Source: Sphingopyxis sp. (lineage in GTDB: Bacteria; Pseudomonadota; Alphaproteobacteria; Sphingomonadales; Sphingomonadaceae). Taken from it: a stretch of DNA of 64,000 nucleotides. The stretch covers positions 124,001-188,000 of the forward strand of contig NVXM01000002.1 in NCBI GenBank assembly GCA_002733865.1, written 5' to 3'. The translations under genes were made by a program, and so were the position numbers. The notes beneath the pieces were generated by a model. The model did no database searches and had not been told where the DNA came from. It saw only the letters and a list, made by a program, of their open reading frames with translations. Position 1 is the first letter of the stretch. Each line of letters begins with the position of its first letter. Shown here piece by piece: positions 1 through 9,011 of this stretch.

Positions 1-681
1 GCCGCGCACGGAATAGAGTTCACGATCATCGAGATCCGGCCCGCCGTTGAGGTTGGTGGTATAGCCGTCTCGTTTGACGTAGATACCGGAGCCCCGGAAT
101 GCCAATGTATCGCCGATGGGGATGTTAACCATGCCCTTGACTTTCATCGCGTTATAATTGCCATATTCGGCATCGCCGGAAGCCTGGAACTGGCCCAGTC
201 TCGGTTTAGCCGTGACGACATTGACCACACCGGCAGTCGCATTTCGACCGAACAGGGTGCCCTGCGGACCACGCAGAACTTCAACCCGTTCCAGATCAAA
301 AAACTCTGTTTCAAACAAGCGGGTCGAAAATAATGGCTGATCGTTCAAGTGAATGGCAGTGGCCTGATCGCACGAAACACCGACGCATAGATCGCCGATG
401 CCGCGAATGGTAAAGCTTGAACTGGTAAAATTGGTTTTTGTGAATGTGATATTCGGCAGAGTAAGCTGGAGATCAGAGCTGTTCTCGATCTGCTGAGCCT
501 CCAACGCCTCGCCCGAAAACGCTGAAACAGCGATCGGAACATCCTGGGCGCTTTGCGCCTGGCGTTGTGCGGTAACGATAATGACATTGTCATCAAGAAG
601 CCCGTCTTCTTGTTCCTGCGCAAGAGCAGGTACGGACAGTGCAGATACAGCTGTAGCGGCTAACAATAGCGATTTACGCAT
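1..681 (-). CDS. TonB-dependent receptor, N-terminal part (cut by window edge)
   Basis: Outer-membrane receptor for TonB-powered uptake; substrate unknown. The frame is open from the ATG at 681 to base 1, giving 227 residues. A signal peptide ends near residue 22 (ALAQ). A TonB-box-like stretch (VIIVTAQR) lies at 33-40. The plug domain carries the classic RGPQGTLFGRNATAG motif at 137-151, followed by the first barrel strands. The start is supported by GGGAGAGAG just upstream. The rest of the barrel lies beyond the window. It is read in the same direction as the receptor at 905-3460 and is separated from it by 223 bp that hold a terminator and a possible operator, so it is probably transcribed independently. 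Family assignment is secure; ligand is not. Confidence 0.95.
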   Translation of the reverse strand, partial: MRKSLLLAATAVSALSVPALAQEQEDGLLDDNVIIVTAQRQAQSAQDVPIAVSAFSGEALEAQQIENSSDLQLTLPNITFTKTNFTSSSFTIRGIGDLCVGVSCDQATAIHLNDQPLFSTRLFETEFFDLERVEVLRGPQGTLFGRNATAGVVNVVTAKPRLGQFQASGDAEYGNYNAMKVKGMVNIPIGDTLAFRGSGIYVKRDGYTTNLNGGPDLDDRELYSVRG

Positions 682-754
682 TTCTCTCTCCCAAATCCCA
701 TTTTTCACGGAGAGTGATGCTTTTGCTCATCCCCCCGTTAGCCAGATATTCAAC

Positions 755-768
755 TAATCGTTCGATTA
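755..768. promoter_or_regulatory. Perfect palindrome, candidate repressor operator of the upstream TonB receptor
   Basis: TAATCG-TT-CGATTA is a perfect inverted repeat with 6-bp arms, 74 bp before the ATG at 681 and just downstream of the terminator of the preceding receptor. Size and symmetry resemble TetR-family operators. No tetR gene is visible in the window, so the regulator is unknown. Confidence 0.4.
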
Positions 769-849
769 AGTCCAGACGGAAATTGAAAAACTGCATGTCG
801 GCATTACATTTTTGCATCGCAAGACGGTTATTTGATGCATATTAGATAC

Positions 850-879
850 AAAAAAGCCCTGCCAGTTTCCTGGCAGGGC
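850..879 (-). terminator. Rho-independent terminator of TonB receptor 905-3460
   Basis: On the minus strand, GCCCTGCCAG and CTGGCAGGGC form a perfect 10-bp stem around a GAAA tetraloop, followed directly by six T. It begins 26 bp after the receptor stop codon. Confidence 0.92.
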
Positions 880-904
880 CACATCTTGTAATATTCGTTC
901 AACG

Positions 905-3460
905 CTAGAATTTAAAGCGAACGACGGCTCCGTAGGTGCGCGGCGCACTTGGGTATCCCGAGACGGTTCCGGCTTGGGCAACGCCGTCGAAAACGGTCGT
1001 CAGGAACTGGTCGTTTAGAAGGTTGCGAACATAGCCTCCCACTTCCAGACCGTTTTCAAGCTTGAGGGTCATCGAACCGTTGACGAGATTAACCTCACGA
1101 TTGAAAATCTGGCTATTCCCCAACTGCGCGTTGAAAGTCGGCAAGCCGTTGTTAATCGGCGTGTTGCTTTCATGGCTGTAGTCAATTCGCGTCACCAGCA
1201 CATTCCCGCTCGCGCCAAATTCGTGCGAGTAGGTTGCGGAAGTAGAAATCGCCACCTCAGGGATGCCGCCTGGCGTCGCGCCGGTCAAGTCACCCAATAC
1301 ACTGCCCGGGAAGCTGTCATATTTCGGATCGAGATAGGTCATCGCAAAGGTGAAAACCAATCCTTCAGTCGGGCTGATGGTGCTGTCGAACTCGAACCCC
1401 TTGACCGATTGCTGACCCGCATTTTGAAGCGCAAATCCGGTGCCGGTGAAGGAAAGGCTCTGGAAGCCCTTGATAGTCTGGTCGAACAGGGCGAGGTTGA
1501 AGCCGAAGCCTTCCCACTGGCCTTTGATACCAACTTCATAGACAGTCGCATTCTCTGGCCCTGCAAAGCGCGAACCGCTCCTCAGGTTCGGCACAGCGAG
1601 ACCGGCGTCAAGGATTGGCGACGACGGCGCTGCAAAAATGGATCCACCCGGGCCAGCGATATAGTCGGTGTTGGAAGGCCGGCTATCGCGTGACAGGTTG
1701 ACCGAGCTGGCTTTGAATCCGGTAGCATAGCTACCATAGACATTGACTTCGTCCGAGATCGAATAGGCTGCTCGGAGCAGATAGGTGAACTTGTCATCGC
1801 GGGTCTTGCCGTCTTCGACAGCGTTCGGGATGGTCAGGAACGGTGGCTGGAACTGGAAAGCCGCCAAGCCGAGCAGCGGGTTCGCCGATGACTGGGCCGC
1901 AGCGAGCAGAGCCGCCTGGTTAGCCGCCGGTAGCGCCTGGAATTGATCCCGTGTCGTTACAGCCCCGCCGGTTGCGCCTACAATGAATGCATCTATCAGG
2001 TTGATTTGACCCAGCGGATCGAAGCTTTGCTGCGCGAGTGCGAAGTCCTTCTTGTCATCGGTGTAGTTGAACCCACCGGTAAAGACGAGACCATCAATCG
2101 GTTCAAAATCGACCGTACCGAAGATCGAATAGGACGTATTGTCCATCGAGAACTGCTCGGAAGTCAGCAGCGGTGTACGGAAAATGGATTCCTGAGGAAG
2201 ACCAAGACCGGCTTCCACGCCATTGAATACGCTTGGATTGCCCGCGATAATATCGGCCGGGTTTCCGCCAGCCAGAACTTCGAAAAAGTCACGGATCTGG
2301 CTGCCGTTTTCGATCTGGCTGGCCTGCGAAATACTTTCGTCGAAATAATAGCCGCCGAGCAAGAAGTTGATCGGACCGTCAAAATCCGAGGCTACCCGGA
2401 ATTCTTGTGTGAGCGTCTTCACCTTCTGATTGCGCGTTTCGTTCGCGATATCGAGACTGCTGTAGTCAATGTCCGAAACGAACAGATTCTTCAGCTCGCG
2501 GTAAGATGAAATCGAGGTAAACGAAAGCGGACCTGCGTCATAGTCGACCTGGATCGAGCCGCCGTAATTATCAACTTTGTTGATCGGAACCTGATTAAGA
2601 TAGGCATCATAGCTGAAACGATCAGTCGAGAATTGACCGCCCAGCAGCTGTATGGCTCCAGCGCTCGGCCCAGCGACCACTGTCGTCACCTGACAACAGA
2701 TCTCGTCAATCCGGGAAAAATCGCCAATCGCACGAATCGTCAGATCCGATGTGGGCTCGAACAAAAGCTGACCGCGAGCCGCCCAGCGGTTGCGGTTGTT
2801 CTGCTCTTCGTCCAAATTGACGATGTTGGCGTAACCATCGCGGCGATTGTAGCTGCCGTCGATCGAAAAGGCGATATTCTCGGTCAATGGTCCCGTGATA
2901 TCGCCCTTGAGAACGACATTATTATAGTTGCCGTAAACGGCTTCAACCGATCCGCCGAATTCAAATTGCGGTGGACGGGTAACAACCGAAATCACGCCAG
3001 CAGAAGCGTTTTTGCCGAACAGTGTCGATTGCGGGCCATTGAGCACCTCAATACGCTGAACGTTGGGAAGATCGGCGAGAGCAGCAGCCGATCGCGAACG
3101 GAACACGCCGTCGATAAACACGCCAACGGACGGCTCGATGCCGAAATTGTTGTCGCCGTTACCGAAGCCGCGAATAATGAAAGTTGATGCCGAAGAGGTC
3201 TGGAGCTGGCTGACACGCAGCGAGGGTGTGACCGTCTGGAGATCCAGTACGTCACGGATTTGCGCGTCTTCGAGCGTTTGGCCGCTGGTAACCGATACCG
3301 AAATCGGGGTTTCCTGCAATGTGGTTTCGCGCTTGGAAGCGGTGACGACGATAACATTATCATCGATCGTTTCCTCGCTCTGCATATCTTGCGCATAAGC
3401 GGGGGAAGCTGCGATGACACTGGTCAAGGCAGTTGCGGTCAAAAACTTTGCGATTTTCAT
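905..3460 (-). CDS. TonB-dependent receptor
   Basis: Full-length outer-membrane receptor of 851 residues. The ATG at 3460 is chosen because it has GGAGA five bases upstream and begins a clean signal peptide (residues 1-24, ending AYAQ); an upstream in-frame start would put a non-signal sequence in front. A TonB-box-like VIVVTASKR lies at 36-44. The plug domain has NGPQSTLFGKNASAG at 141-155, a variant of the usual RGPQGTLFGRNATAG. The rest is a beta-barrel ending in an aromatic residue (VVRFKF). No transducer (STN) domain precedes the plug, so sigma/anti-sigma signalling is unlikely. It has its own terminator. Substrate cannot be inferred from sequence; sphingomonads carry many such paralogues. 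Confidence 0.95.
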   Translation of the reverse strand: MKIAKFLTATALTSVIAASPAYAQDMQSEETIDDNVIVVTASKRETTLQETPISVSVTSGQTLEDAQIRDVLDLQTVTPSLRVSQLQTSSASTFIIRGFGNGDNNFGIEPSVGVFIDGVFRSRSAAALADLPNVQRIEVLNGPQSTLFGKNASAGVISVVTRPPQFEFGGSVEAVYGNYNNVVLKGDITGPLTENIAFSIDGSYNRRDGYANIVNLDEEQNNRNRWAARGQLLFEPTSDLTIRAIGDFSRIDEICCQVTTVVAGPSAGAIQLLGGQFSTDRFSYDAYLNQVPINKVDNYGGSIQVDYDAGPLSFTSISSYRELKNLFVSDIDYSSLDIANETRNQKVKTLTQEFRVASDFDGPINFLLGGYYFDESISQASQIENGSQIRDFFEVLAGGNPADIIAGNPSVFNGVEAGLGLPQESIFRTPLLTSEQFSMDNTSYSIFGTVDFEPIDGLVFTGGFNYTDDKKDFALAQQSFDPLGQINLIDAFIVGATGGAVTTRDQFQALPAANQAALLAAAQSSANPLLGLAAFQFQPPFLTIPNAVEDGKTRDDKFTYLLRAAYSISDEVNVYGSYATGFKASSVNLSRDSRPSNTDYIAGPGGSIFAAPSSPILDAGLAVPNLRSGSRFAGPENATVYEVGIKGQWEGFGFNLALFDQTIKGFQSLSFTGTGFALQNAGQQSVKGFEFDSTISPTEGLVFTFAMTYLDPKYDSFPGSVLGDLTGATPGGIPEVAISTSATYSHEFGASGNVLVTRIDYSHESNTPINNGLPTFNAQLGNSQIFNREVNLVNGSMTLKLENGLEVGGYVRNLLNDQFLTTVFDGVAQAGTVSGYPSAPRTYGAVVRFKF

Positions 3461-3672
3461 GAATATCTCCTGCGCCCGGCGTTCATTCGCGGGTCTAAAA
3501 TGACATGGACAAAGCCATCTAAACAAAGACGGCGGACCAATGGGCGGGCATTCGTATAAACGGTGGGAATAGTCCAGCCCATAAAGCCGGAAAACCCGCC
3601 GTTACCGCGCAATATTGGCCACAGCCGCGATTCCGTTGCAACTAAGTCACAAATAGTTAAATTTCTGGAAAG

Positions 3673-3757
3673 TGGTGCCCCTGGCCCGACTCGAACGGGC
3701 ACTCCTTGCGGAACTGCATTTTGAGTGCAGCGCGTCTACCAATTCCACCACAGGGGC
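3673..3757 (-). tRNA. tRNA-Leu (anticodon CAA)
   Basis: The 85-nt class II tRNA reads from 3757 to 3673 on the minus strand. It has a GCCCCTG/CAGGGGC acceptor stem with an encoded CCA end, the D-loop GTGGAATTGGTAGACGC, an anticodon stem CTGCA/TGCAG around the loop CTCAAAA (anticodon CAA, reading UUG), a variable arm, and the T-loop GTTCGAGTC. A long variable arm fits leucine identity. Confidence 0.96.
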
Positions 3758-3861
3758 TATCAAGCTGCTCCGACTAGCGGTCAGCGAAATCGACGCTCTG
3801 TTAGCGAAGAGGCTTTGCGCTGGCAACGGCTTTTTGTCATCGGACGTTGAGCTACCGAAAT

Positions 3862-4641
3862 TCAGTAAAACAAAGCACCGGCAGCCGATTGACACAGCCA
3901 AATCGGAAAAGCAGCGATCGCCATCAAACTGCCGAGCGGAAGCATGCTCCGAGCGGTGACTGCTTCCCCGCGAAGCTGCCATGATATAACGACCATAATC
4001 CCGACGGCACTTGCGCCCAGGAGCACGAGCGGCAGCATCTGCCAGCCCAGCCAGCACCCGATGGCACCGAGCATCTTGGGGTCGCCGCCGCCCAGCCCCT
4101 CTCGCTGCCTTATGCGCTTATATATCGCGGCGATGAGCGCCAGTGATGCGTAGCCCGCCAAACCGCCAACCAACCGGTCCTGCAAAACTGGATATGCCGC
4201 GACGATACTCGCCATTATTCCGGTTATCGCCAATATCGCGGTCAATTGGTCGGGCAGCCAGTGATGCTTCACGTCCAGCGCCGCCAGAGTCAGAAGCAAC
4301 CAGCCAAATATCGCGCCAACAAGGCCTTCCATACCCGGTGCGACAAAGAGTGCCAGGCCACCGATCAATCCTGCGGAAAGCTCAATTGCCAGATGATCTG
4401 GGGCGATCTGCGCGCCACATTCGCGACATTTCCCGGATTGAAGAATATAGCTGACCACGGGAATTAGCTCCCAAGGGTGCAGCTGATGCCCGCAGCTATC
4501 ACACATAGAGCGACCGCCGATTGCAGATCGCTCCTCCGGCCACCGGAGGGCCAATGTCGCCAGAAAACTCCCGATGATCAAGCCGAGCAAACTACCGAAC
4601 AAGGGCAAGAACAAAACGGGCAAGCGGTGCTCCAACAACAA
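3862..4641 (-). CDS. Prepilin peptidase / N-methyltransferase (A24 family)
   Basis: Inner-membrane aspartic protease that cleaves the leader of type IV pilin-like or type II secretion pseudopilin precursors and methylates the new N-terminus. Length is 259 residues, with about eight membrane segments. The N-terminal methylase domain has the zinc-ribbon pairs C47/C50 and C72/C75, which the shorter CpaA/TadV type lacks, so this is the bifunctional PilD/GspO type. The two catalytic aspartates are D123 (ALDVKHHWLPD) and D187 in the GGGD motif. No pilus or secretion gene is adjacent, so which system it serves cannot be told. It lies between tRNA-Leu and the divergently read thiolase gene. Confidence 0.9.
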   Translation of the reverse strand: MLLEHRLPVLFLPLFGSLLGLIIGSFLATLALRWPEERSAIGGRSMCDSCGHQLHPWELIPVVSYILQSGKCRECGAQIAPDHLAIELSAGLIGGLALFVAPGMEGLVGAIFGWLLLTLAALDVKHHWLPDQLTAILAITGIMASIVAAYPVLQDRLVGGLAGYASLALIAAIYKRIRQREGLGGGDPKMLGAIGCWLGWQMLPLVLLGASAVGIMVVISWQLRGEAVTARSMLPLGSLMAIAAFPIWLCQSAAGALFY

Positions 4642-4774
4642 TTATGCGACCGACTGGCACGAGTGGCGGTGCCATTCAATGCTGCAATTGAAAAATCCCG
4701 GGCTCACGCCTATGTCCTTTGCAAGATTCGCGCTTGCTTTGCAGCAGCGCAGAAAAACCCAGAAAGGCCCACAT

Positions 4775-5965
4775 ATGTCCAATTCCGATCCAGTCGTCAT
4801 TCTTTCTTATGCCCGCACCCCAATGGGTGGCATGCAGGGGGCGCTTGGCGAGGTCAGCGCTTCCGATCTCGGAGCGGTCGCGGTCAAGGCTGCGGTGGAA
4901 CGCGCCGGCGTCGATGGAGCGGATGTTGAGCGCATCTATATGGGCAACGTCTTGTCGGCAGGTCAGGGCCAGGCCCCTGCCCGTCAGGCAGCAATTTTTG
5001 CCGGCCTGCCGCAATCGGTCGAAGCGACAACAGTGAACAAGATGTGCGGCTCCGGCATGCAGGCTGCGATCATGGGCGCGGAAGCCCTCGCCGCGGGTTC
5101 GATCGACATGATTGTTGCGGGGGGCATGGAAAGCATGACCAATGCGCCTTATCTGCTGCCCAAGATGCGCAGTGGCGCCCGCCTCGGCCATACCGAAGCC
5201 AAGGATCACATGTTTCTTGACGGTCTGGAAGATGCCTATGAACCGGGTAGAGCGATGGGCAGCTTTGCAGAAGAAACCGTCGGCGAATATCAACTGACCC
5301 GCGAAGCGCAGGATGATTATTCGATCGAATCTCTCGCCCGCGCGAAGGCAGCCGTGGAAGGCGATGCCTTTGACGATGAAGTTGTTGCGGTGCAGGTCAA
5401 AACCCGCAAGGGCGACGTCACCGTTGACAAGGACGAACAGCCGCTAAAGGGCAACCCAGACAAAATTCCGCAATTGCGTCCGGCCTTTGCCAAAGATGGC
5501 ACGATCACGGCTGCCAATGCTTCATCCATTTCAGATGGCGCTGCGGCAATGGTTCTGACGCGAGCCAGCATAGCGGAATCAAAAGGCCTGACACCAGTCG
5601 CGCGGATTGTCGCTCATGCCGCCCATGCCCACGCACCTTCGAAATTCACGACTGCGCCTGTTGCCGCGATTCAGAAAGTTCTCGACAAGGCCGGCTGGTC
5701 GGTCGCCGATGTGGATCTGTGGGAAGTGAACGAAGCCTTTGCCTGCGTTGCGATGTTCGCCATGCAGGATATTGGCATCAGCCGCGACAAGCTGAACGTG
5801 AACGGCGGCGCGACCGCTTTGGGTCACCCGATTGGAGCCAGCGGTGCCCGGATCATGGTGACACTGATCGCAGCTTTGAAAAAGCGCGGACTGAAAAAAG
5901 GCGTAGCCGCACTGTGCATTGGTGGTGGCGAAGCCACAGCAGTGGCGCTGGAACTGATCGACTGA
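4775..5965 (+). CDS. Acetyl-CoA C-acetyltransferase (thiolase)
   Basis: Biosynthetic-type thiolase that reversibly condenses two acetyl-CoA to acetoacetyl-CoA; cytosolic. It has 396 residues, the normal family length. The nucleophilic cysteine is C91 in NKMCGSGMQA, the general base H351 is in GHPIGASGAR, and the second cysteine C381 is in CIGGGEATA; NEAFA is also present. The ATG at 4775 is preferred over an upstream in-frame start because it gives the standard N-terminus and has AGAAAGG nearby. It stands alone: no acetoacetyl-CoA reductase or CoA-transferase is adjacent, so a PHB, degradation or isoprenoid role is undecided. It ends 1 bp from the convergent SH3 gene. Confidence 0.93.
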   Translation: MSNSDPVVILSYARTPMGGMQGALGEVSASDLGAVAVKAAVERAGVDGADVERIYMGNVLSAGQGQAPARQAAIFAGLPQSVEATTVNKMCGSGMQAAIMGAEALAAGSIDMIVAGGMESMTNAPYLLPKMRSGARLGHTEAKDHMFLDGLEDAYEPGRAMGSFAEETVGEYQLTREAQDDYSIESLARAKAAVEGDAFDDEVVAVQVKTRKGDVTVDKDEQPLKGNPDKIPQLRPAFAKDGTITAANASSISDGAAAMVLTRASIAESKGLTPVARIVAHAAHAHAPSKFTTAPVAAIQKVLDKAGWSVADVDLWEVNEAFACVAMFAMQDIGISRDKLNVNGGATALGHPIGASGARIMVTLIAALKKRGLKKGVAALCIGGGEATAVALELID

Positions 5966-5966
5966 T

Positions 5967-6443
5967 CTATTTCAGCGGTTCGTCACCCCAGACGTCGTCA
6001 AAGTTGATATAACCCTTTCGACCGGTCACGTCGAACAGGCACCAGCCTTTGTCACAAAGGCTGAGGCTGCCGACGACGCCCGGCTCTGCGCGCCAGACGA
6101 TCTTGGCGTTGGCTTGCGGCAATGCGCGCATGGCGACCGGCTTTTCGCTGGTCGCCAGCACCAGTCCGGTTCTTGAGGCGCTGAGCAGTCGTGCATGCAT
6201 CCAGCCCTGAGTGCCTTCATGATCCTCGACTTTTCGCCACGACTTATAACGAGCCAGAATCTTCAAAGGCAGTTTCTCGCGTTTGTAGATCCACATCGTC
6301 GGATATTCAGTGCTGGGACCGGTGCGCATGCGCGCTTCAGGTTCGTCGATAGATGCCCAATATGGCGGCTCTTGCTGAGCTACGGCAGCCGATGGCAGGA
6401 TCAAACCCGAAACCGTGATGATCATGAAAGCCAGAATACGCAT
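5967..6443 (-). CDS. Secreted SH3-domain protein
   Basis: Protein of 158 residues with a signal peptide ending around residue 22 (AAVAQ), so probably periplasmic. The mature part holds two SH3-like stretches: one at about 36-85 (RMRTGPSTEYPTMW, typical of the bacterial SH3/DUF1058 fold, ending in GWMHARLL) and one at about 95-150 (AMRALPQANAKIVWRAEPG, ending in KGYINFDDVWG). Such domains bind cell-wall peptides or proteins in other families, but the target here is unknown. It is divergent from the dehydrogenase at 6555 and convergent with the thiolase. Confidence 0.82.
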   Translation of the reverse strand: MRILAFMIITVSGLILPSAAVAQQEPPYWASIDEPEARMRTGPSTEYPTMWIYKREKLPLKILARYKSWRKVEDHEGTQGWMHARLLSASRTGLVLATSEKPVAMRALPQANAKIVWRAEPGVVGSLSLCDKGWCLFDVTGRKGYINFDDVWGDEPLK

Positions 6444-6554
6444 GGTGATTGGTTACTCGTTCCCCGATAGACGAAATGCATAGCCCGAAAGCTGCGCGTG
6501 CTTCAAGAGCCGCCTGCTTGACCTGCTGCAAATTTCGGGCATAGCACTAGGTCT

Positions 6555-7553
6555 ATGCCAGACTCATCAGCCCCCGCGAAACCCCGTGTCATCATCACCC
6601 GCGAATTGGCGGACTCCAACCACCATCGCATGTGCGAATTGTTCGATGCAGTCCCCAATTATGCCGACACTCCGTTTTCCCGCGACGAACTGATCGCCGC
6701 CATGGCCGACTGTGACGTTCTGGTGCCAACGGTAACGGATCATATCGACGCGGAAATGATTGAAAATGCGCCAGATCGCCTTCGTCTGATTGCCAGCTTT
6801 GGGGCCGGTGTCGATCATATCAATCTCGCCGCTGCGCGAGCCAAAAAGATTCTCGTTACCAACACGCCAGGAGTTTTTACCGAAGACACGGCAGACATGA
6901 CCATGGCCCTCATATTGTCCACTCCGCGCCGTCTTTCGGAAGGCGAGAAGCTGATCCGTTCCGGACAGTGGGAGGGATGGAAACCATCCGGCATGCTCGG
7001 CCACTGTATCGGCGGAAAAAAACTCGGCATCATCGGCATGGGCCGGATTGGTCAGGCTGTGGCTCGGCGAGCCTCCGGCTTTGGCATGTCGATTTTCTAC
7101 CACAACCGTCGCCAATTGCCGCCAGCGGTCGAAGAATCCCTGCGTGCGAGTTTTCTGGCAGAGCTCGACGAATTAATCCGCGAATGCGACATCATCACCC
7201 TGCACTGCCCCCATACCGACGAAACCCATGAAATGATAAATGCGGAGAGGATTGGCCAGATGAAGCCCTCTACATATTTAATCAACACAGCACGCGGCGA
7301 TCTGATCGACGAAAATGCCTTGATCGAAGCTTTGCAAAGCGAAAAAATCGGCGGCGCCGGTTTGGATGTTTACCGGAACGAACCCGATATTGACCCTCGA
7401 TTCCTCAACCTCAAAAACACTGTGTTGCTCCCGCACATGGGGAGTGCGACTTTTGAAGGGCGAGAAGCCGCGGGCGAACGCGTCATCACAAATATTCGGG
7501 TGTGGGCGGACGGCCATCGCCCGCCGGATCAGGTGCTCGACGGCTGGGTATAA
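6555..7553 (+). CDS. D-2-hydroxyacid dehydrogenase (glyoxylate/hydroxypyruvate reductase type)
   Basis: NAD(P)-dependent cytosolic enzyme of 332 residues that interconverts a 2-oxoacid and a D-2-hydroxyacid. The nucleotide-binding GMGRIG is at 161-166. The catalytic triad is R247 (NTARGD), E276 (NEPDID) and H294 (LLPHMGS). The overall pattern (VDHINLAAA, NTPGVFTEDTADMTMALIL) matches the D-glycerate dehydrogenase/glyoxylate reductase branch better than phosphoglycerate dehydrogenase, which is longer. No strong ribosome-binding site precedes the ATG. A possible promoter (TTGACC at 6518, 17-bp gap, ATAGCA at 6541) would give an almost leaderless transcript; this is only inference. The true substrate is uncertain. 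Confidence 0.88.
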   Translation: MPDSSAPAKPRVIITRELADSNHHRMCELFDAVPNYADTPFSRDELIAAMADCDVLVPTVTDHIDAEMIENAPDRLRLIASFGAGVDHINLAAARAKKILVTNTPGVFTEDTADMTMALILSTPRRLSEGEKLIRSGQWEGWKPSGMLGHCIGGKKLGIIGMGRIGQAVARRASGFGMSIFYHNRRQLPPAVEESLRASFLAELDELIRECDIITLHCPHTDETHEMINAERIGQMKPSTYLINTARGDLIDENALIEALQSEKIGGAGLDVYRNEPDIDPRFLNLKNTVLLPHMGSATFEGREAAGERVITNIRVWADGHRPPDQVLDGWV

Positions 7554-7651
7554 GTTTTCCGTTGAGCGGTTAAAGTTCTCGACTGGACCTTTCACGCATT
7601 CTGATTATTAGAACCGAACAATCGTAATAAAGATAATGCTGGGGGGGCATC

Positions 7652-8968
7652 ATGAAATTTGCAATCAAATCCATAGGCTTGCTGTTGGCGGCAAGCTGGT
7701 CGATTTCACCGCTCAGCGCACAGCAGACACTTGATCCCGCCATCGCCGACGTCGCCAATAGCGGCGATACCGCCTGGATTTTGACATCCAGCGCTCTGGT
7801 CCTGCTGATGACGTTGCCAGGCCTTGCCCTGTTCTATGGCGGACTCGTCCGCGCCAAGAATTTTTTGTCGGTTTTGATACAGTGTATGGCCGTGGTCGGC
7901 ATCTGTTCGGTTCTGTGGATCGTGGTCGGCTATACGCTGGCTTTCGGCGGAGTAACCAACGGTTTTCTTGGCAGCGGGATGAACTGGATGCTAAATAATC
8001 TGGGCAATGTCCGCCAGGGCACTTTCGTCCCTGAATCGGCCTTTGCGATGTTCCAGATGACATTTGCGGTGATTACGCCGGCACTGATGATCGGTGCCTG
8101 GGTCGAGCGAGCACGCTTCGGCTGGGTTGTCGCCTTTTGCGCCTTGTGGTCGCTCGTCGTCTATGCACCAGTGGCTCACTGGGTCTGGGGTGGCGGCTGG
8201 CTCAGCAATCTCGGCGTTCTCGATTTTGCCGGCGGCATTGTGGTGCACACAACAGCCGGCGTGTCTGCCCTCGTGGTCGCGATCATGCTCGGAAAGCGGA
8301 TGGGCTGGCCCAAAACGCTGATGCTTCCCCATAGCCCTGCCCTAACCGTCGCTGGCGCTGCGATGCTCTGGGTCGGCTGGTTCGGTTTCAACGGCGGCTC
8401 CGCCCTGAACGCTACGGATGATGCCGCGGCTGCGATTATAAATACGCATATCGCGGCGTCGATGGCGGCGTTGGTCTGGATATTGATCGAGAAGTTCAAG
8501 GTCGGCAAGCCAACCGCTGTCGGGGTCGCAACCGGTGCGATTGCCGGACTCGCGACAATCACCCCGGCGGCTGGCTTTGTCGGACCCGGTGCATCAATCC
8601 TTATCGGCACGGCAGCTGCGATCGTTTGCTTCATGGCCGTCGGCCTTGTGAAAAATGGCTTCAAGATCGATGACAGCCTTGATGTGTTCGCGGTTCACGG
8701 CGTGGGCGGGATATTGGGCAGTCTGCTGCTTGCGCTCTTTATCGGGTCGGGCTTTGGGGGCGTCGGGCATGCCGAGGGCATGGATTTTGGCAGCCAGTTT
8801 GTGGCCCAGCTGATCGGCGTCGGCGCGGTTGCAATCTGGTCAGCGATCGCCACGGCAATTCTTGGTTTGGGAATCAGCTTCATCCTGCCAATGCGCGTTA
8901 GCGAGGATGACGAGCGCGATGGCCTGGATATTTCCAACCATGGCGAGCGGGCATGGGATCTGGACTAG
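7652..8968 (+). CDS. amtB: Ammonium transporter
   Basis: Amt/MEP/Rh channel of 438 residues conducting ammonium/ammonia across the inner membrane. A signal peptide (residues 1-24, ending LSAQ) is followed by eleven membrane helices, the usual Amt topology. Family signatures include the LFYGGLVRAKN stretch in helix 1, DFAGGIVVHTTAGVSALV, and DDSLDVFAVHGVGGILGS near the end. The ATG follows a very strong GGGGGGG ribosome-binding site. The PII gene glnK, normally just upstream of amtB, is absent here: the neighbour is a hydroxyacid dehydrogenase 98 bp away. It is convergent with a GNAT gene. Confidence 0.96.
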   Translation: MKFAIKSIGLLLAASWSISPLSAQQTLDPAIADVANSGDTAWILTSSALVLLMTLPGLALFYGGLVRAKNFLSVLIQCMAVVGICSVLWIVVGYTLAFGGVTNGFLGSGMNWMLNNLGNVRQGTFVPESAFAMFQMTFAVITPALMIGAWVERARFGWVVAFCALWSLVVYAPVAHWVWGGGWLSNLGVLDFAGGIVVHTTAGVSALVVAIMLGKRMGWPKTLMLPHSPALTVAGAAMLWVGWFGFNGGSALNATDDAAAAIINTHIAASMAALVWILIEKFKVGKPTAVGVATGAIAGLATITPAAGFVGPGASILIGTAAAIVCFMAVGLVKNGFKIDDSLDVFAVHGVGGILGSLLLALFIGSGFGGVGHAEGMDFGSQFVAQLIGVGAVAIWSAIATAILGLGISFILPMRVSEDDERDGLDISNHGERAWDLD

Positions 8969-9011
8969 GAAAGCGGAGTCTTCCCCTTTGAACGGGGAGG
9001 CTCGCTTGCTT

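Noticed and set aside
6518..6546. Leaderless promoter for the hydroxyacid dehydrogenase
   Set aside because: TTGACC with a 17-bp gap to ATAGCA is a weak match and no transcript start is known. It is kept only as a remark in the gene entry.
8969..9011. Hairpin-like sequence between amtB and the GNAT gene as a terminator
   Set aside because: The stem is interrupted and lacks a T-run on either strand, so it is not listed as a terminator.
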